DNA of 64,000 nucleotides, taken from Intrasporangiaceae bacterium URHB0013. GTDB taxonomy: Bacteria; Actinomycetota; Actinomycetes; Actinomycetales; Dermatophilaceae. The notes under the pieces were generated by a model. That model searched no databases. It was not told the origin of the DNA and worked only from the letters and a program-made list of their open reading frames with translations. This document shows, piece after piece, positions 23,255-34,651 of the stretch (positions are counted from its first letter, which is position 1; every line of letters begins with the position of its first letter). The position numbers were made by a program, and so were the translations under genes. The stretch lies in assembly GCA_000620545.1 (NCBI GenBank), contig JIBA01000012.1, positions 595,448-659,447 of the forward strand. Direction: 5' to 3'.

Positions 23255-26200
23255 GCCCCATCCCCTCCATCGTCGGCGCCGGCGCCACGCCCGGTCTCGG
23301 CAGCCGCGACGGCGTCGGGCTCGACAAGACCCGTGTACGCCACGAGCTCGGAAGCGAGCCGCTTGGCCTCCCACCGCTCCCGGACGGCGCCGTGTCCCAG
23401 CCCGTCGGGGTTGCAGTACGGGCACTGCACCCACTTGAAGTCGGCGTCCTTGGGGGCGCGGGCCGGGAAGGCGCCTGCCGCCATCGACGACACGAGAAGC
23501 CGCACGGTGTCGGCATACGTCTGCTGCACCTCGGCGGTGAGGGGGACCTCGATGCGGCTCCTATCCTTGCGGACGAACCAGTACATCGCGCGGACGGGCG
23601 TCTGATCGTCACCTCGGGCAGCCCGCGCCGCCATCGCGTAGACGGGCAGCTGGAGCTTCTCGCCGTGGGCGACGGGGTCGCCCTCGGAGATGCCCTTGAA
23701 CTTGCTGCGCCCGCCGGTCTTGATGTCGGTGACAAGCAGGGTGCCGTCGCGCGACTGGTCGACCTTGTCCGCCGAGCCCCGGAACCTCACCTGCCTACCG
23801 TCGCCGACCACGAGGGTGACCGGCTCCGCGCCCCGCAGGCCGAAGGGCAGCTCGCTGGCCACGACCTTCGCATCGTGCTCGGCTCGCCAGCGGTTGTCCT
23901 CGTCGATCATCCAGTCGAGGATGGTGAGGATCTGGGCCCGCATGCGCGGCCACATCCGCGGGTGGCCGGTGCGGCCCTCGGCCTCGTACCTGGAGGCCTT
24001 GGCCTCGGCGATCTCCCGGAGGCGCGTGCGTTGGGCACCGGACCACGGCTGGCCGTAGTCGGGCAGCTCGTCGTGCGCGTCGGCCTCGGTGATGAGCGCG
24101 TCGAAGCTCTCGTGGACGAGGTTGCCGACATCGAGGGGGCTGATCTCGACGAGCTCCTCGGGGCGCTCGACGGGCTCCACGCCGAGCATTCGCTGCACGA
24201 AGTACTGGTGCGGGCAGGCGGCGTAGTGCTCGAGCGCCGTCGGGGAGACCGCCCGCTCGCCGGCAGCCAGATCCGGCAGTTCCTCCTGCCGGGCGAGGTT
24301 GCCGTCGAAGCGGGTGAACTCGTCCGAGTCTCTTGCCTGGCGCATCGCGATGGCACCGTCGATGACGGGGTCGCCGAGGTCATGCCCAGCCACCGCAGCG
24401 CGGATGCGCCACTCCTGCTCGGTGCTCGGCACCTCGGTCGTGAGGACCGACCCGGCATACGACGGCGACGTGCGCAACCAGTCGCCGGTGTGGAGCGTGC
24501 CCTGCTCCCACTCCGTTGCTGCCAGCTCGGGCTTGCCGCTCAGGTGCCGCAGCGTGGGCAGGAGCCAACGGCTCGGCAGGCGGTGCGTATGCCGTCGCAG
24601 GTCTCCGCGCGGGAACGTGACCGTCACGTCTGCGGCGGAGTCGAAGGCAGCGAGCAGACAGCGGTGCCGGCGGTCGAAGGTCGAGCGCGTCGAGGGCAGC
24701 TGGCCAGCGGTCCGCTCACGGACCCGCTCGGGCAGGAGCGAGTCGTCGTGCAGGCGACCGGGGTAGAGGTCCTCCGACAGCCCGACGACGAAGAGTGCAT
24801 CGAGGTCGAGCCCGCGGGCGTGGGTGATGGGCGCGACGAGCACGCCTTCCCCGAAGCGGCCGACGCGGGGGAGGGCGGCCTCGAGCTCGACCCCGAGTAC
24901 CTCCTCGAGGCCCTGGAGTGAGGCGGGGAGCCCCTGTGCGTCGAGGGCGGCGAGGCCGGTGAGCGTCCGCTCGATCACGCCGACGGCGTACTGCTCCTCA
25001 AGCGGCAGCCTCGCGTGGCTGTCACCGGGCACCAGCGCGTGGAACAGGTCGAGCGCCCATCCGCCGAGGTCAGCCCACAGGGTCATCGTCGCTGCCATCG
25101 CGAAGCGGCTCCGCAGCTCGACGATGAAGTCCCGCAGCTGGACGGCGGTCTCGCGGTTGCGCTCTGCTCGGGCCCTCGTCGACTCGTACTCCGCCTCGCC
25201 CAGGTCGAGCTCTAGCCGTCGCACATAGGCGTCCAGCCGCGTCTGCCAGTCGCCGTCACCGACCACGCCGGCCTCGCGGGACACACGCTCCCAGCGGGTC
25301 ACGCTGATCCGCTCGCCGCGGAAGGTCGTGGCGCTCACCTCTCCGGCCGTTCGCATGACATCGGCCCGGCGGAGCCCCGTGCGAGCCGTCTCGAGTAGCC
25401 CAAGGACGAGGCGGGACACGGCCCGCTCGTTGACCGGACGGACACCGGCGCCGTTGACCGTGATGGCCGCCGCGCCCAGGTGCTCGTGCAGCAGACGCGC
25501 GTAGGGCACCTTCGCGGCGTACAGCACGGCGACGCGGTGGGCCGGGGTCGTGCGAAGGACCTGCACGACGTCGCGCACCACACACCGCACCTCGTCGTCG
25601 GAGTCGGAGGCGGTGAGCACCCGGTGGGCAACGGGCTCGGCGCGACCGGGGGCCGGAAGGTCCACGCCCAGTGTGATCAGGGTTGCCGCAATCGACTTGT
25701 CGGCCGACGGAACTTCGGTGACCCCCGCGATCACATGCAGACCCTCACGCTCGGAGAGCGCCCGCGCGAACGCGACCTCGGCTCGGGCGAGGTCCTGCGG
25801 CAGGTAGAGCAGGACGACCCCGAGATGACGCGTGTCGGCTGCCCCGCGACGGACCAGGTCGGCGGCCGTCGCAAGCACGTCGGTGGTGTCGTACCACTGC
25901 TCATCCAGGCGTGCGGTCGTGTCGCGATGGACGCGAACGAGGTCCCTCACGAGCGGTTCGGTCCCAGCCAGGGTGCGGAGCACCTGCGCCTCGACGTCTC
26001 GGAGGGCGTGATGGGCTCGGGCGATGGCACGCGCCGTCGAGGGGTGCCCGGCAACGCGCTCGAAGACGCCTGGCTCGGCATCGAGGCACGCCCGGATCGC
26101 GGCGGTCGTGATCGGGCGGGTGGCCGGCCGTCGGCCCTCCGCCGTGAGGCTTGGCGCGGCAAGCTGCTCGGCGAGCCGGGGAAGCGTGCTGAACCAGATG

Positions 26201-26391
26201 CCCGTGACGCCGTTGTGCTCGGACCTGAGGCCGCGGGCCAGGTGACGGCGGGCGACGATGCCGGCGACGTTGCTCGGAACCAGCACCGTGACGGGCGCCA
26301 TCGCGTCATCCCGCTTCGCCTCGGCAACGACGGCCCGCAGCGCGTCCAAGGCCGCGGCACCATATGCCGTCACCGTCAGCTGCACCGCCAC
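23251..26391 (-). CDS. AddB-like subunit with PD-(D/E)XK nuclease and Cys cluster
   Basis: A 1046-residue partner of the AddA-like protein and first gene of the pair. There is no Walker A motif at the N-terminus, so its helicase core is probably inactive, as in several AddB proteins. The C-terminal third has the RecB-type nuclease (RGSADKVD and VTDIKTGGRSKF) flanked by cysteines (AACPHQYF before, CPYCNPDG after) that would bind an iron-sulfur cluster. The ATG at 26391 follows a 550-base non-coding stretch where the promoter must lie. Expected role: RecBCD-like end resection for recombination and destruction of foreign linear DNA. Confidence 0.88.
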   Translation of the reverse strand: MAVQLTVTAYGAAALDALRAVVAEAKRDDAMAPVTVLVPSNVAGIVARRHLARGLRSEHNGVTGIWFSTLPRLAEQLAAPSLTAEGRRPATRPITTAAIRACLDAEPGVFERVAGHPSTARAIARAHHALRDVEAQVLRTLAGTEPLVRDLVRVHRDTTARLDEQWYDTTDVLATAADLVRRGAADTRHLGVVLLYLPQDLARAEVAFARALSEREGLHVIAGVTEVPSADKSIAATLITLGVDLPAPGRAEPVAHRVLTASDSDDEVRCVVRDVVQVLRTTPAHRVAVLYAAKVPYARLLHEHLGAAAITVNGAGVRPVNERAVSRLVLGLLETARTGLRRADVMRTAGEVSATTFRGERISVTRWERVSREAGVVGDGDWQTRLDAYVRRLELDLGEAEYESTRARAERNRETAVQLRDFIVELRSRFAMAATMTLWADLGGWALDLFHALVPGDSHARLPLEEQYAVGVIERTLTGLAALDAQGLPASLQGLEEVLGVELEAALPRVGRFGEGVLVAPITHARGLDLDALFVVGLSEDLYPGRLHDDSLLPERVRERTAGQLPSTRSTFDRRHRCLLAAFDSAADVTVTFPRGDLRRHTHRLPSRWLLPTLRHLSGKPELAATEWEQGTLHTGDWLRTSPSYAGSVLTTEVPSTEQEWRIRAAVAGHDLGDPVIDGAIAMRQARDSDEFTRFDGNLARQEELPDLAAGERAVSPTALEHYAACPHQYFVQRMLGVEPVERPEELVEISPLDVGNLVHESFDALITEADAHDELPDYGQPWSGAQRTRLREIAEAKASRYEAEGRTGHPRMWPRMRAQILTILDWMIDEDNRWRAEHDAKVVASELPFGLRGAEPVTLVVGDGRQVRFRGSADKVDQSRDGTLLVTDIKTGGRSKFKGISEGDPVAHGEKLQLPVYAMAARAARGDDQTPVRAMYWFVRKDRSRIEVPLTAEVQQTYADTVRLLVSSMAAGAFPARAPKDADFKWVQCPYCNPDGLGHGAVRERWEAKRLASELVAYTGLVEPDAVAAAETGRGAGADDGGDGA

Positions 26392-26907
26392 GAGGACCTC
26401 CCTGTCTCCGCGGCGAGACTAGCCGCTCCTGCCGACAACGATCCGGTCCAGCGACCGCCCGGGCTGGGAGTTGTGAGGCCGCTCCGTTCGCTGCGGTCCA
26501 GCTGAACCTCGACCCGCGCAGCGCAGGAAGTGGTCGGTTCGAGCGCCAGACACGAGGAGCCTCGCGTCTTGGCCGTGACCCTCGCCCAGCGGCTACGCCG
26601 AGACCGGAGAATGCGCTCGTGCACCGGGGGCACGTCGACCTGCGCGGAGGACGCCCACGGCACCGCTGGCGGCGACGGCATTAGCGAAGAGGCTACGAGG
26701 ATGAGCCCGTGCTAAACGGACCGCCAAGGCGCCACGAGCTTGCCGGCCATGACCATCCCCTTGCTGGGCGGCGGTCGCCCGTGCACCTAGGGAGGCGCCG
26801 TGCGATAACTCGTGCGATAACTCCCGGCGAACGTCGGCGTGTTGCGGTCACTCACGGGCGCTCGCGTCGCCGTCTTGGTTTCCTACTGCACCTCGCGGTG
26901 GACGACA
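26392..26907. other. 516-bp non-coding stretch upstream of the AddAB-like genes
   Basis: All frames here are short, arginine-rich shadows. It contains the promoter of the leftward AddAB-like operon and lies next to the 3' end of tRNA-Phe, a favoured integration site, but I found no second copy of the tRNA-Phe end in the window. Confidence 0.4.
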
Positions 26908-26941
26908 AAACCGCAGGTCAAAGGCTTCTGACCTGCGGTTT
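26908..26941 (-). terminator. Intrinsic terminator of tRNA-Phe
   Basis: A perfect 13-bp stem (26908-26920 with 26929-26941, arms aaaccgcaggtca / tgacctgcggttt) with an 8-base loop, followed on the minus strand by a short T-rich run (ttttg). It ends 4 bases after the tRNA-Phe CCA. Confidence 0.88.
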
Positions 26942-26945
26942 CGGG

Positions 26946-27022
26946 TGGTGGCCAGGGGCGGGGTCGAACCGCCGACCTTCCGATTTTCAGTCGGACGCTC
27001 GTACCAACTGAGCTACCTGGCC
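26946..27022 (-). tRNA. tRNA-Phe (GAA)
   Basis: Complete cloverleaf on the minus strand: acceptor GGCCAGG/CCTGGCC, D-arm with AGCTCAGTTGGTA, anticodon loop CTGAAAA giving GAA, T-arm GGCGGTTCGACCCCGCC, discriminator A and an encoded CCA (26946-26948). Confidence 0.97.
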
Positions 27023-27258
27023 GGAACAACGAGTGGAACTATAGCCGACCCGTCCGGGCTCCCGGCAAACCGGCCACGAGTGGGAGCCGCCGCGTACGCC
27101 GATCGTCGGCCGGTACGGGGAGGACGGCCATTCCGGGGCCGCGGGCCGGCCGGCCACGCTCCGAGGGTGTCAATGAACGAGGCGAAAGTGAAAGACTCAA
27201 GCACCGTGGGTCGCTGGAGGCTGCCGCGACTCGTCCGCCCACCCGTAGGGGAGACACC

Positions 27259-27834
27259 ATGACCGACGACGCATCGGCCCTGAGCGGAGACTGGGACTTC
27301 GACCCGGCCCACACCCGAGTCGGGTTCTCGGCCCGACATGCGATGGTGACGACCGTCCGCGGCTCCTTCAATGACGTGACCGGCCGCCTCTTCGCCGACG
27401 TGGACGACATGAGCAAGTCCTACGCCGAGGTGGTCCTCAAGGTCGCCAGCGTCGACACCCGCAACCAGCAGCGCGACGACCATCTCCGCAGCGGGGACTT
27501 CTTCGACGCCGAGAAATGGCCGGAGATCCGCTTCGAGAGCACGCAGATCGAGGAGGTCCAGGACAGGGCCTACATGGTCTCCGGCAACCTCACGATCCGC
27601 GACATCACCAGGCCCGTCACGATCCCGATCGAGCTGGTCGGCGTGCAGGCCGACGCCTCGGGCGCTCTGCGTGCGGGTTTCGAGGGCTCACGCCGGATCA
27701 ACCGCCGGGACTTCGGCCTCGAGTGGAACATGCCCCTCGATGCCGGTGGCGTGCTCGTCTCGGAGAAGATCTCGCTCGAGTTCGAGATCTCCGCCGTCAA
27801 GCGCGGCAGCGACGCGTCGGCCGACGAGGACTGA
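27259..27834 (+). CDS. YceI-family lipid-binding-like protein
   Basis: A 191-residue YceI-family protein. The N-terminal GDWDFDPAHTRVGFSARHAMVTTVRG signature and the internal blocks RDDHLRSGDFFDAEKWPEI and GNLTIRDITRPV are diagnostic of the lipocalin-like YceI barrel, which binds polyisoprenoid or amide lipids. There is no signal peptide, so it is likely cytoplasmic, as in many actinobacterial members. The ATG is preceded by ggggaga. It stands alone between tRNA-Phe and a leftward gene. Confidence 0.93.
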   Translation: MTDDASALSGDWDFDPAHTRVGFSARHAMVTTVRGSFNDVTGRLFADVDDMSKSYAEVVLKVASVDTRNQQRDDHLRSGDFFDAEKWPEIRFESTQIEEVQDRAYMVSGNLTIRDITRPVTIPIELVGVQADASGALRAGFEGSRRINRRDFGLEWNMPLDAGGVLVSEKISLEFEISAVKRGSDASADED

Positions 27835-28010
27835 CGCGGCGGGATTGCCGACAGCTCCAAGATGCCGACGGCTGCGCCCAAGACCTAGCGCCCCAAAGCG
27901 CCTCAGCGCCAAGGCGGTTCCGACGAGGGACCGGGCCGACACGGCCGGTCCCATCGTCGTGCCAACAGATCTCGCGACCCGACTGCCCCGGCTGTCAGGC
28001 TGCGGGCCCG

Positions 28011-28532
28011 TCAGGCTGCGGGGCCCTTGGTGCGCACGTCAGCGACGTGTGACATCGCCTCGCGCAGCTCGCCGAGCCAGTCGCTCTCGTGCTGGCCGAC
28101 CAGCTTGACGCACCAGCCGAGCGCCTCGGCGCGCGACCGGGCGACGCCGGCGTCGACGAGGGTGTCGAGGATGAGTCGTTCGGGCTGGCGCAGCCGCGTC
28201 ATCGCCGGCGCGGCGACGTGGGTGAAGAGCTCGGTGCGGTCGCCGACGCGCACCGCCCACGAGACCTTGCGGTCGAACCGGTGCTCGGCCTCGCGGGCGA
28301 CCTCCATGCGGCGGCCGCGCGTGTCCTCGCGGAAGGCCTTGGTGCGGCCGGCGCGTGCCTCGTCGCGCTCGGCGTCGCTCGACCCGTCGGGCAGGTCGAC
28401 GTCGGCGATGGTGAGGACGACGGTGATCTCCTCACGGTCGACGGTGATCTCGGGGGGCGTCGTGCGCCACTCCTCGGGCAGGCGGCCGACGAACCAGCCA
28501 CGCACCCGCTCCAGTGCTTCATTCGTAATCAT
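28011..28532 (-). CDS. Unknown 173-residue actinobacterial protein
   Basis: A soluble, charged protein: a two-strand N-terminal part (PEITVDREEITVVLTIADVDLPDG), a long basic helix (RRMEVAREAEHRFDRKVSWAV), and a C-terminal helical segment with SRAEALGWCVKLVGQHESDWLGEL. The latter resembles a ribbon-helix-helix-like or C-terminal dimerisation segment, but I do not recognise a defined family. A TTGACC hexamer on the minus strand at 28562-28567 with a TAATCC-like box near 28541-28546 may be its promoter. Confidence 0.7.
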   Translation of the reverse strand: MITNEALERVRGWFVGRLPEEWRTTPPEITVDREEITVVLTIADVDLPDGSSDAERDEARAGRTKAFREDTRGRRMEVAREAEHRFDRKVSWAVRVGDRTELFTHVAAPAMTRLRQPERLILDTLVDAGVARSRAEALGWCVKLVGQHESDWLGELREAMSHVADVRTKGPAA

Positions 28533-28663
28533 GTAATCAGGATTACTCCATTACGAGCTACGGTCAACACCTTACGCCGGAGGCGGATCGCGAGCGGGTG
28601 TGCCGTCGCTAGGCAGCGGACGGCATACGCCTCGGTGGAGGCGGTCGGACGGTGCGCCTGGCC

Positions 28664-31297
<2,634 letters not shown>

Positions 31298-31341
31298 GGC
31301 TCGTGCCGCCGAGCCCGGCGGGTCGGCCGTGTCCTGCGAAT

Positions 31342-31464
31342 CGGTCGTCGGCGGGTGGGCCGTGCTCGGTCCCGTGACATGTCACCGGACCGAGACCCGG
31401 TCGTCGGCGGGTGGGCCGTGCTCGGTCCCGTGACATGTCACCGGACCGAGCCCCGGTCGTCGGC
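31342..31464. repeat. 56-bp tandem repeats with palindromic hairpins (bidirectional terminator)
   Basis: Two complete 56-bp units (31342-31397 and 31398-31453) differ at one position, and the first 11 bases of a third follow. Each unit contains a 30-base near-perfect palindrome (31365-31394 and 31421-31450): an 8-bp outer stem ctcggtcc/ggaccgag and the 12-bp palindrome gtgacatgtcac. Because guaB1 and the HAD gene converge here, the hairpins probably terminate both transcripts. The tandem duplication makes the array prone to copy-number change. Confidence 0.9.
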
Positions 31465-31487
31465 TCGAACGCGGCTCGCGCGACCGG

Positions 31488-32189
31488 TCAGTGGCGCTTG
31501 CGGCCGATCTCGACGATGCGCCAGCCGCGCTCGCGCGCGAGCTCGCGCAGCTCACGGTCGGGGTTGACCGCGACGGCGTTGCCGACCCGCTCCATCATGG
31601 GCAGGTCGCTGATGGAGTCGCTGTAGGCGGTGCACCGCTCGAGGTCGTAGCCGCGCTCGGCGGCGAGCTTCTCGATCTCGATGACCTTGCCCGCGCCGTA
31701 GCAGAACTCGCCCGTGAGGTGCCCGGTGTAGCAGCCCTCGTCGTCGAGCTCGCTGCGCGTGGCCACGGCGCCCTCGAGCCCGAGCGCCGTCGCGATGCGG
31801 CTCACGAGCTCGATGGGGGAGGCCGACACGACGATGCGGTCGTGCCCGCGCTCGCGGGCCTCCGACAGCAGCGCCATCGAGGCCGGGATCGCCCGGCGCA
31901 CGATGCCCGGCACGATCGCGTCGGCCAGATGGATGATGTCGGACTGCGGGATCCCGGCCACGGCCCGCAGGATGCGCTGGCGCAGGGCCTCCGAGCTCGC
32001 ATCGGTGGATCCCTTGCGGTGGAAGGAGATCGCGTTGACGGTGTCCTTGACGAGGTCCTTCCACGGCACGTGACCGCCGCGGAAGGCGGCGATCGCGAGC
32101 GGGTAGTTGGCGGACCCCCGGATCAGTGTGCGGTCGAGGTCGAAGAAGGCGGCCGTCGGCACGGGTCGTGCCGTCGCCTCACCCGACAC
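31488..32189 (-). CDS. HAD-IB family phosphatase (SerB-like)
   Basis: A 233-residue HAD-superfamily hydrolase. Motif I is FFDLDRTLI (nucleophile Asp), motif II VVSASPIELV, and the C-terminal motif SDSISDLPMME supplies the metal-binding acids. It is of the IB group with a helical cap between (SFHRKGSTDA..ILRAVAGI), close to phosphoserine-phosphatase-like proteins found beside lipid genes in actinobacteria. The GTG start overlaps the end of the desaturase gene by 11 bases, so it is translated from the same mRNA. The substrate is not predictable; a lipid phosphate or a phosphoamino acid are options. Confidence 0.9.
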   Translation of the reverse strand: MSGEATARPVPTAAFFDLDRTLIRGSANYPLAIAAFRGGHVPWKDLVKDTVNAISFHRKGSTDASSEALRQRILRAVAGIPQSDIIHLADAIVPGIVRRAIPASMALLSEARERGHDRIVVSASPIELVSRIATALGLEGAVATRSELDDEGCYTGHLTGEFCYGAGKVIEIEKLAAERGYDLERCTAYSDSISDLPMMERVGNAVAVNPDRELRELARERGWRIVEIGRKRH

Positions 32190-33468
32190 TGGCCACCATC
32201 GGCAGGGCGGAGCGCCGCGGCGGGACCGGGGCGTTGACGGCCTTGGCGGCGTTCTTCGGCAGGGGACGCGGGCGGTTGGGCAGTGCGAGACGGAAGACCT
32301 TGGCCCACGCCTGGTAGACCTGCTTCGGCAGCGGGCCGGTCGTGTAGGGCAGGCCGTAGCGCTGGCAGATCTCGCGCACCTCGACCGCGACCTCGTGGTA
32401 GCGGTTGCTCGGCAGGTCGGGGAAGCAGTGGTGCTCGATCTGGTGGCTGAGGTTGCCCGTCATGATGTGCATGAGCCTGCTGCCCGAGATGTTGGCAGAG
32501 CCGAGCATCTGGCGGATGTACCAGTCCCCGCGGGTCTCGCCCTCGATCTCCTCCTCGGTGAACGTGTCGACGCCGTCGGGGAAGTGACCGCAGAAGATGA
32601 CCGAGTGTGCCCAGACGTTGCGGATCGCGTTGGCCGTGAAGGTGCCGATGAGCGCCTGCTTGCCCGAGCCGAAGGGAACGGCGGCGAGCGGGGTCGCGGC
32701 GTAGTCCTTGGTGAACTGGCGGACGACTTTGCGCCCCATGGCCTTGAGGTCGCGCTTGAGGTCCTCCTTGGACTTCTCGCCGTCCTTGACGGCCTCGAGC
32801 TCGAGGTCGTAGATCGCGATGCCCCACTCGAAGAACGGCGCGAGCACGAGGTTGATGGCCGGGTTGAGGATGTTGAACGGGCGCCAGGGCTGGTCCTCGG
32901 CCATGCGCAGCGTCGAGTAGCCCACGTCCTTGTCCTTGCCGAGCACGTTGGTCCAGGTGTGGTGCAGGTCGTTGTGCGTGTGCTTCCAGGCGGCCGCGGG
33001 GGTGACGAAGTCCCACTCCCACGTGGTGGAGTGGATGTCGGGGTCACGCATCCAGTCCCACTGACCGTGTAGGACGTTGTGGCCGATCTCCATGTTCTCG
33101 AGGATCTTCGCGACGGAGAGCATCGCGGTGCCCGCGACGAAGGCCGTCTTCCTCTTCGAGAGCAGCAGGGTGGCGCGCCCGCCGACCTCGAGCGTGCGCT
33201 GGATGCGGATGACGCGGCGGATGTAGGCCGCGTCGGCTGCGCCGCGCGTCGCGATGATGCGGTCGCGCAGGGCGTCGAGCTCGGTGCCGAGGCGCTCGAC
33301 GTCCTCGTCGCTGAGGTGCGCGGCGGCGCTCGGGCGCTTGGTGGGTCCGCCGGACGCCGCGAGGATCGGCTTGCGGGGCCGGCTCGTCGTGGGGGTGCCC
33401 TCGACGGCACCGATGGCGTCGGTGGCGCCGCTCGGCGTCGTCGTCGGTCGGTTCGTGGTGGCAGTCAT
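32179..33468 (-). CDS. Fatty acid (acyl-CoA) desaturase, DesA3-like
   Basis: A 429-residue membrane-bound di-iron desaturase. The three histidine boxes are clear: GHNVLHGQ, HNDLHHTWTN and HQIEHHCFP. Hydrophobic segments lie between the boxes. The ATG at 33468 follows gaaggg; the first 60 residues are Pro/Thr-rich and disordered. Mycobacterial DesA3 (Rv3229c) makes oleoyl-CoA from stearoyl-CoA with the help of the adjacent oxidoreductase Rv3230c, and the same pair stands here, 13 bases apart. Confidence 0.93.
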   Translation of the reverse strand: MTATTNRPTTTPSGATDAIGAVEGTPTTSRPRKPILAASGGPTKRPSAAAHLSDEDVERLGTELDALRDRIIATRGAADAAYIRRVIRIQRTLEVGGRATLLLSKRKTAFVAGTAMLSVAKILENMEIGHNVLHGQWDWMRDPDIHSTTWEWDFVTPAAAWKHTHNDLHHTWTNVLGKDKDVGYSTLRMAEDQPWRPFNILNPAINLVLAPFFEWGIAIYDLELEAVKDGEKSKEDLKRDLKAMGRKVVRQFTKDYAATPLAAVPFGSGKQALIGTFTANAIRNVWAHSVIFCGHFPDGVDTFTEEEIEGETRGDWYIRQMLGSANISGSRLMHIMTGNLSHQIEHHCFPDLPSNRYHEVAVEVREICQRYGLPYTTGPLPKQVYQAWAKVFRLALPNRPRPLPKNAAKAVNAPVPPRRSALPMVASVG

Positions 33469-33481
33469 GGTGGTTCCCTTC

Positions 33482-34552
33482 TCAGATGTCCAGGTGGACG
33501 GGTCCGGCGGCCGCGTTGACGCAGGTCTGGATGAGCTCGCCCTCGTCACCGTGGACCTCGCCGGTGCGCAGGTCGCGGACCTTTCCGGCGACGAGCGGGA
33601 CGAGGCAGCTGCGGCAGATGCCCATGCGGCACCCGCTCGGCATGACGACGCCGCAGTCCTCGCCGGCCTCGAGGAGGGGGACGTCGCCGCCCGCCTCCAC
33701 TTCCTTGTCCGACTTCTCGAACGTCAGCAGCCCGCCCTCTCCGCCGGATCCCTCCAGCAGGACGGGAGCGAAACGCTCGATGGTGAGGTTCTGGTGGGTG
33801 GCGTCGTCGCCGTCGCGCAGCCAGAGCTCGGTGGCAGCGTCGAGGAAGTCCGGAGGGCCGCAGGCGTATGCCGCCCGCTCGCGCCAGTCGGGGCAGAGCG
33901 TCTCGAGGTCGGTGACGTCCGAGAGGTCGAGGCGGCGAGAGCCCTCCTCACGGGTGAACCAGTGCCGGACCGTGAGGCCCGGGAACTGGTCGGCGAGCTC
34001 GAGCAGCTCGTCGTGGAAGAGGGCCTCGTCGCGCGTGCGAGCCGAGTGGATGAGCACGACGTCGGCGTCGGGTCGGCGTGGCACGAGCGTGCGGATCATC
34101 GACATGACCGGCGTGAGGCCGCTGCCGGCCGTCAGCATGAGCAGCGGACGGGGGTGCTCGGGAAGCACGAAGTCGCCCTGCGGGGTGTCGAGGAAGAGGA
34201 TGTCGCCGACCTTGGTCCTGCGGGCGAGCGCCGTCGAGACGAAGCCGATCGCGGTGACCGTGATGGCCGGGTCGTGCCCGACCGCGGCCGACAGCGAGTA
34301 GCTGCGCCAGTGCCGCACCCCGTCGATCTCGACACCGATGCGCGCCCACTGGCCCGCAGCGTGCGCGTTCCAGCCGCGGCCGGGGCGGAAGTGGATGGAG
34401 GTCGAGTCGGGGGTCTCCCGGACGACCTTGGTGACGACGCCGCGCAGCTGGCGTGCCGAAGCCAGCGGGTTGACCAGATTGATGATGTCCTCGGGCGCGA
34501 GCGGGGTCGTCAGGAGCGACGCCACACGCCGGAGAGCTCTGATCTGGGTCAT
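33482..34552 (-). CDS. Ferredoxin reductase with C-terminal 2Fe-2S domain, desaturase electron donor
   Basis: A 356-residue FNR-like protein. After an N-terminal helix it shows the FAD-binding RSYSLSAA block, the NAD(P)H-binding LTAGSGLTPVMSMIRT, and the C-terminal plant-type [2Fe-2S] cluster CRMGICRSC plus a distal QTC. It matches Rv3230c in layout and should pass electrons from NADPH to the following desaturase. It is the first gene of the operon with the desaturase and HAD phosphatase and is divergent from a PucR regulator gene across 99 bases. Confidence 0.93.
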   Translation of the reverse strand: MTQIRALRRVASLLTTPLAPEDIINLVNPLASARQLRGVVTKVVRETPDSTSIHFRPGRGWNAHAAGQWARIGVEIDGVRHWRSYSLSAAVGHDPAITVTAIGFVSTALARRTKVGDILFLDTPQGDFVLPEHPRPLLMLTAGSGLTPVMSMIRTLVPRRPDADVVLIHSARTRDEALFHDELLELADQFPGLTVRHWFTREEGSRRLDLSDVTDLETLCPDWRERAAYACGPPDFLDAATELWLRDGDDATHQNLTIERFAPVLLEGSGGEGGLLTFEKSDKEVEAGGDVPLLEAGEDCGVVMPSGCRMGICRSCLVPLVAGKVRDLRTGEVHGDEGELIQTCVNAAAGPVHLDI

Positions 34553-34651
34553 CGTTCCATGGTGGTCGCCAAGGGGGCTCCCTGTCTTGGGGCAGCGCGT
34601 ACTCTTTGAAGGAGGAAACTATCGCGTGACGACAAAAGACAGGAGACCGAC

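Noticed and set aside
26709..27011. Rightward frame across tRNA-Phe
   Set aside because: It reads through the antisense strand of a well-formed tRNA gene and its terminator and has no protein-like features.
31342..31464. CRISPR array
   Set aside because: Repeats are directly adjacent with no spacers, the unit is 56 bases and only two copies exist, and there are no cas genes.
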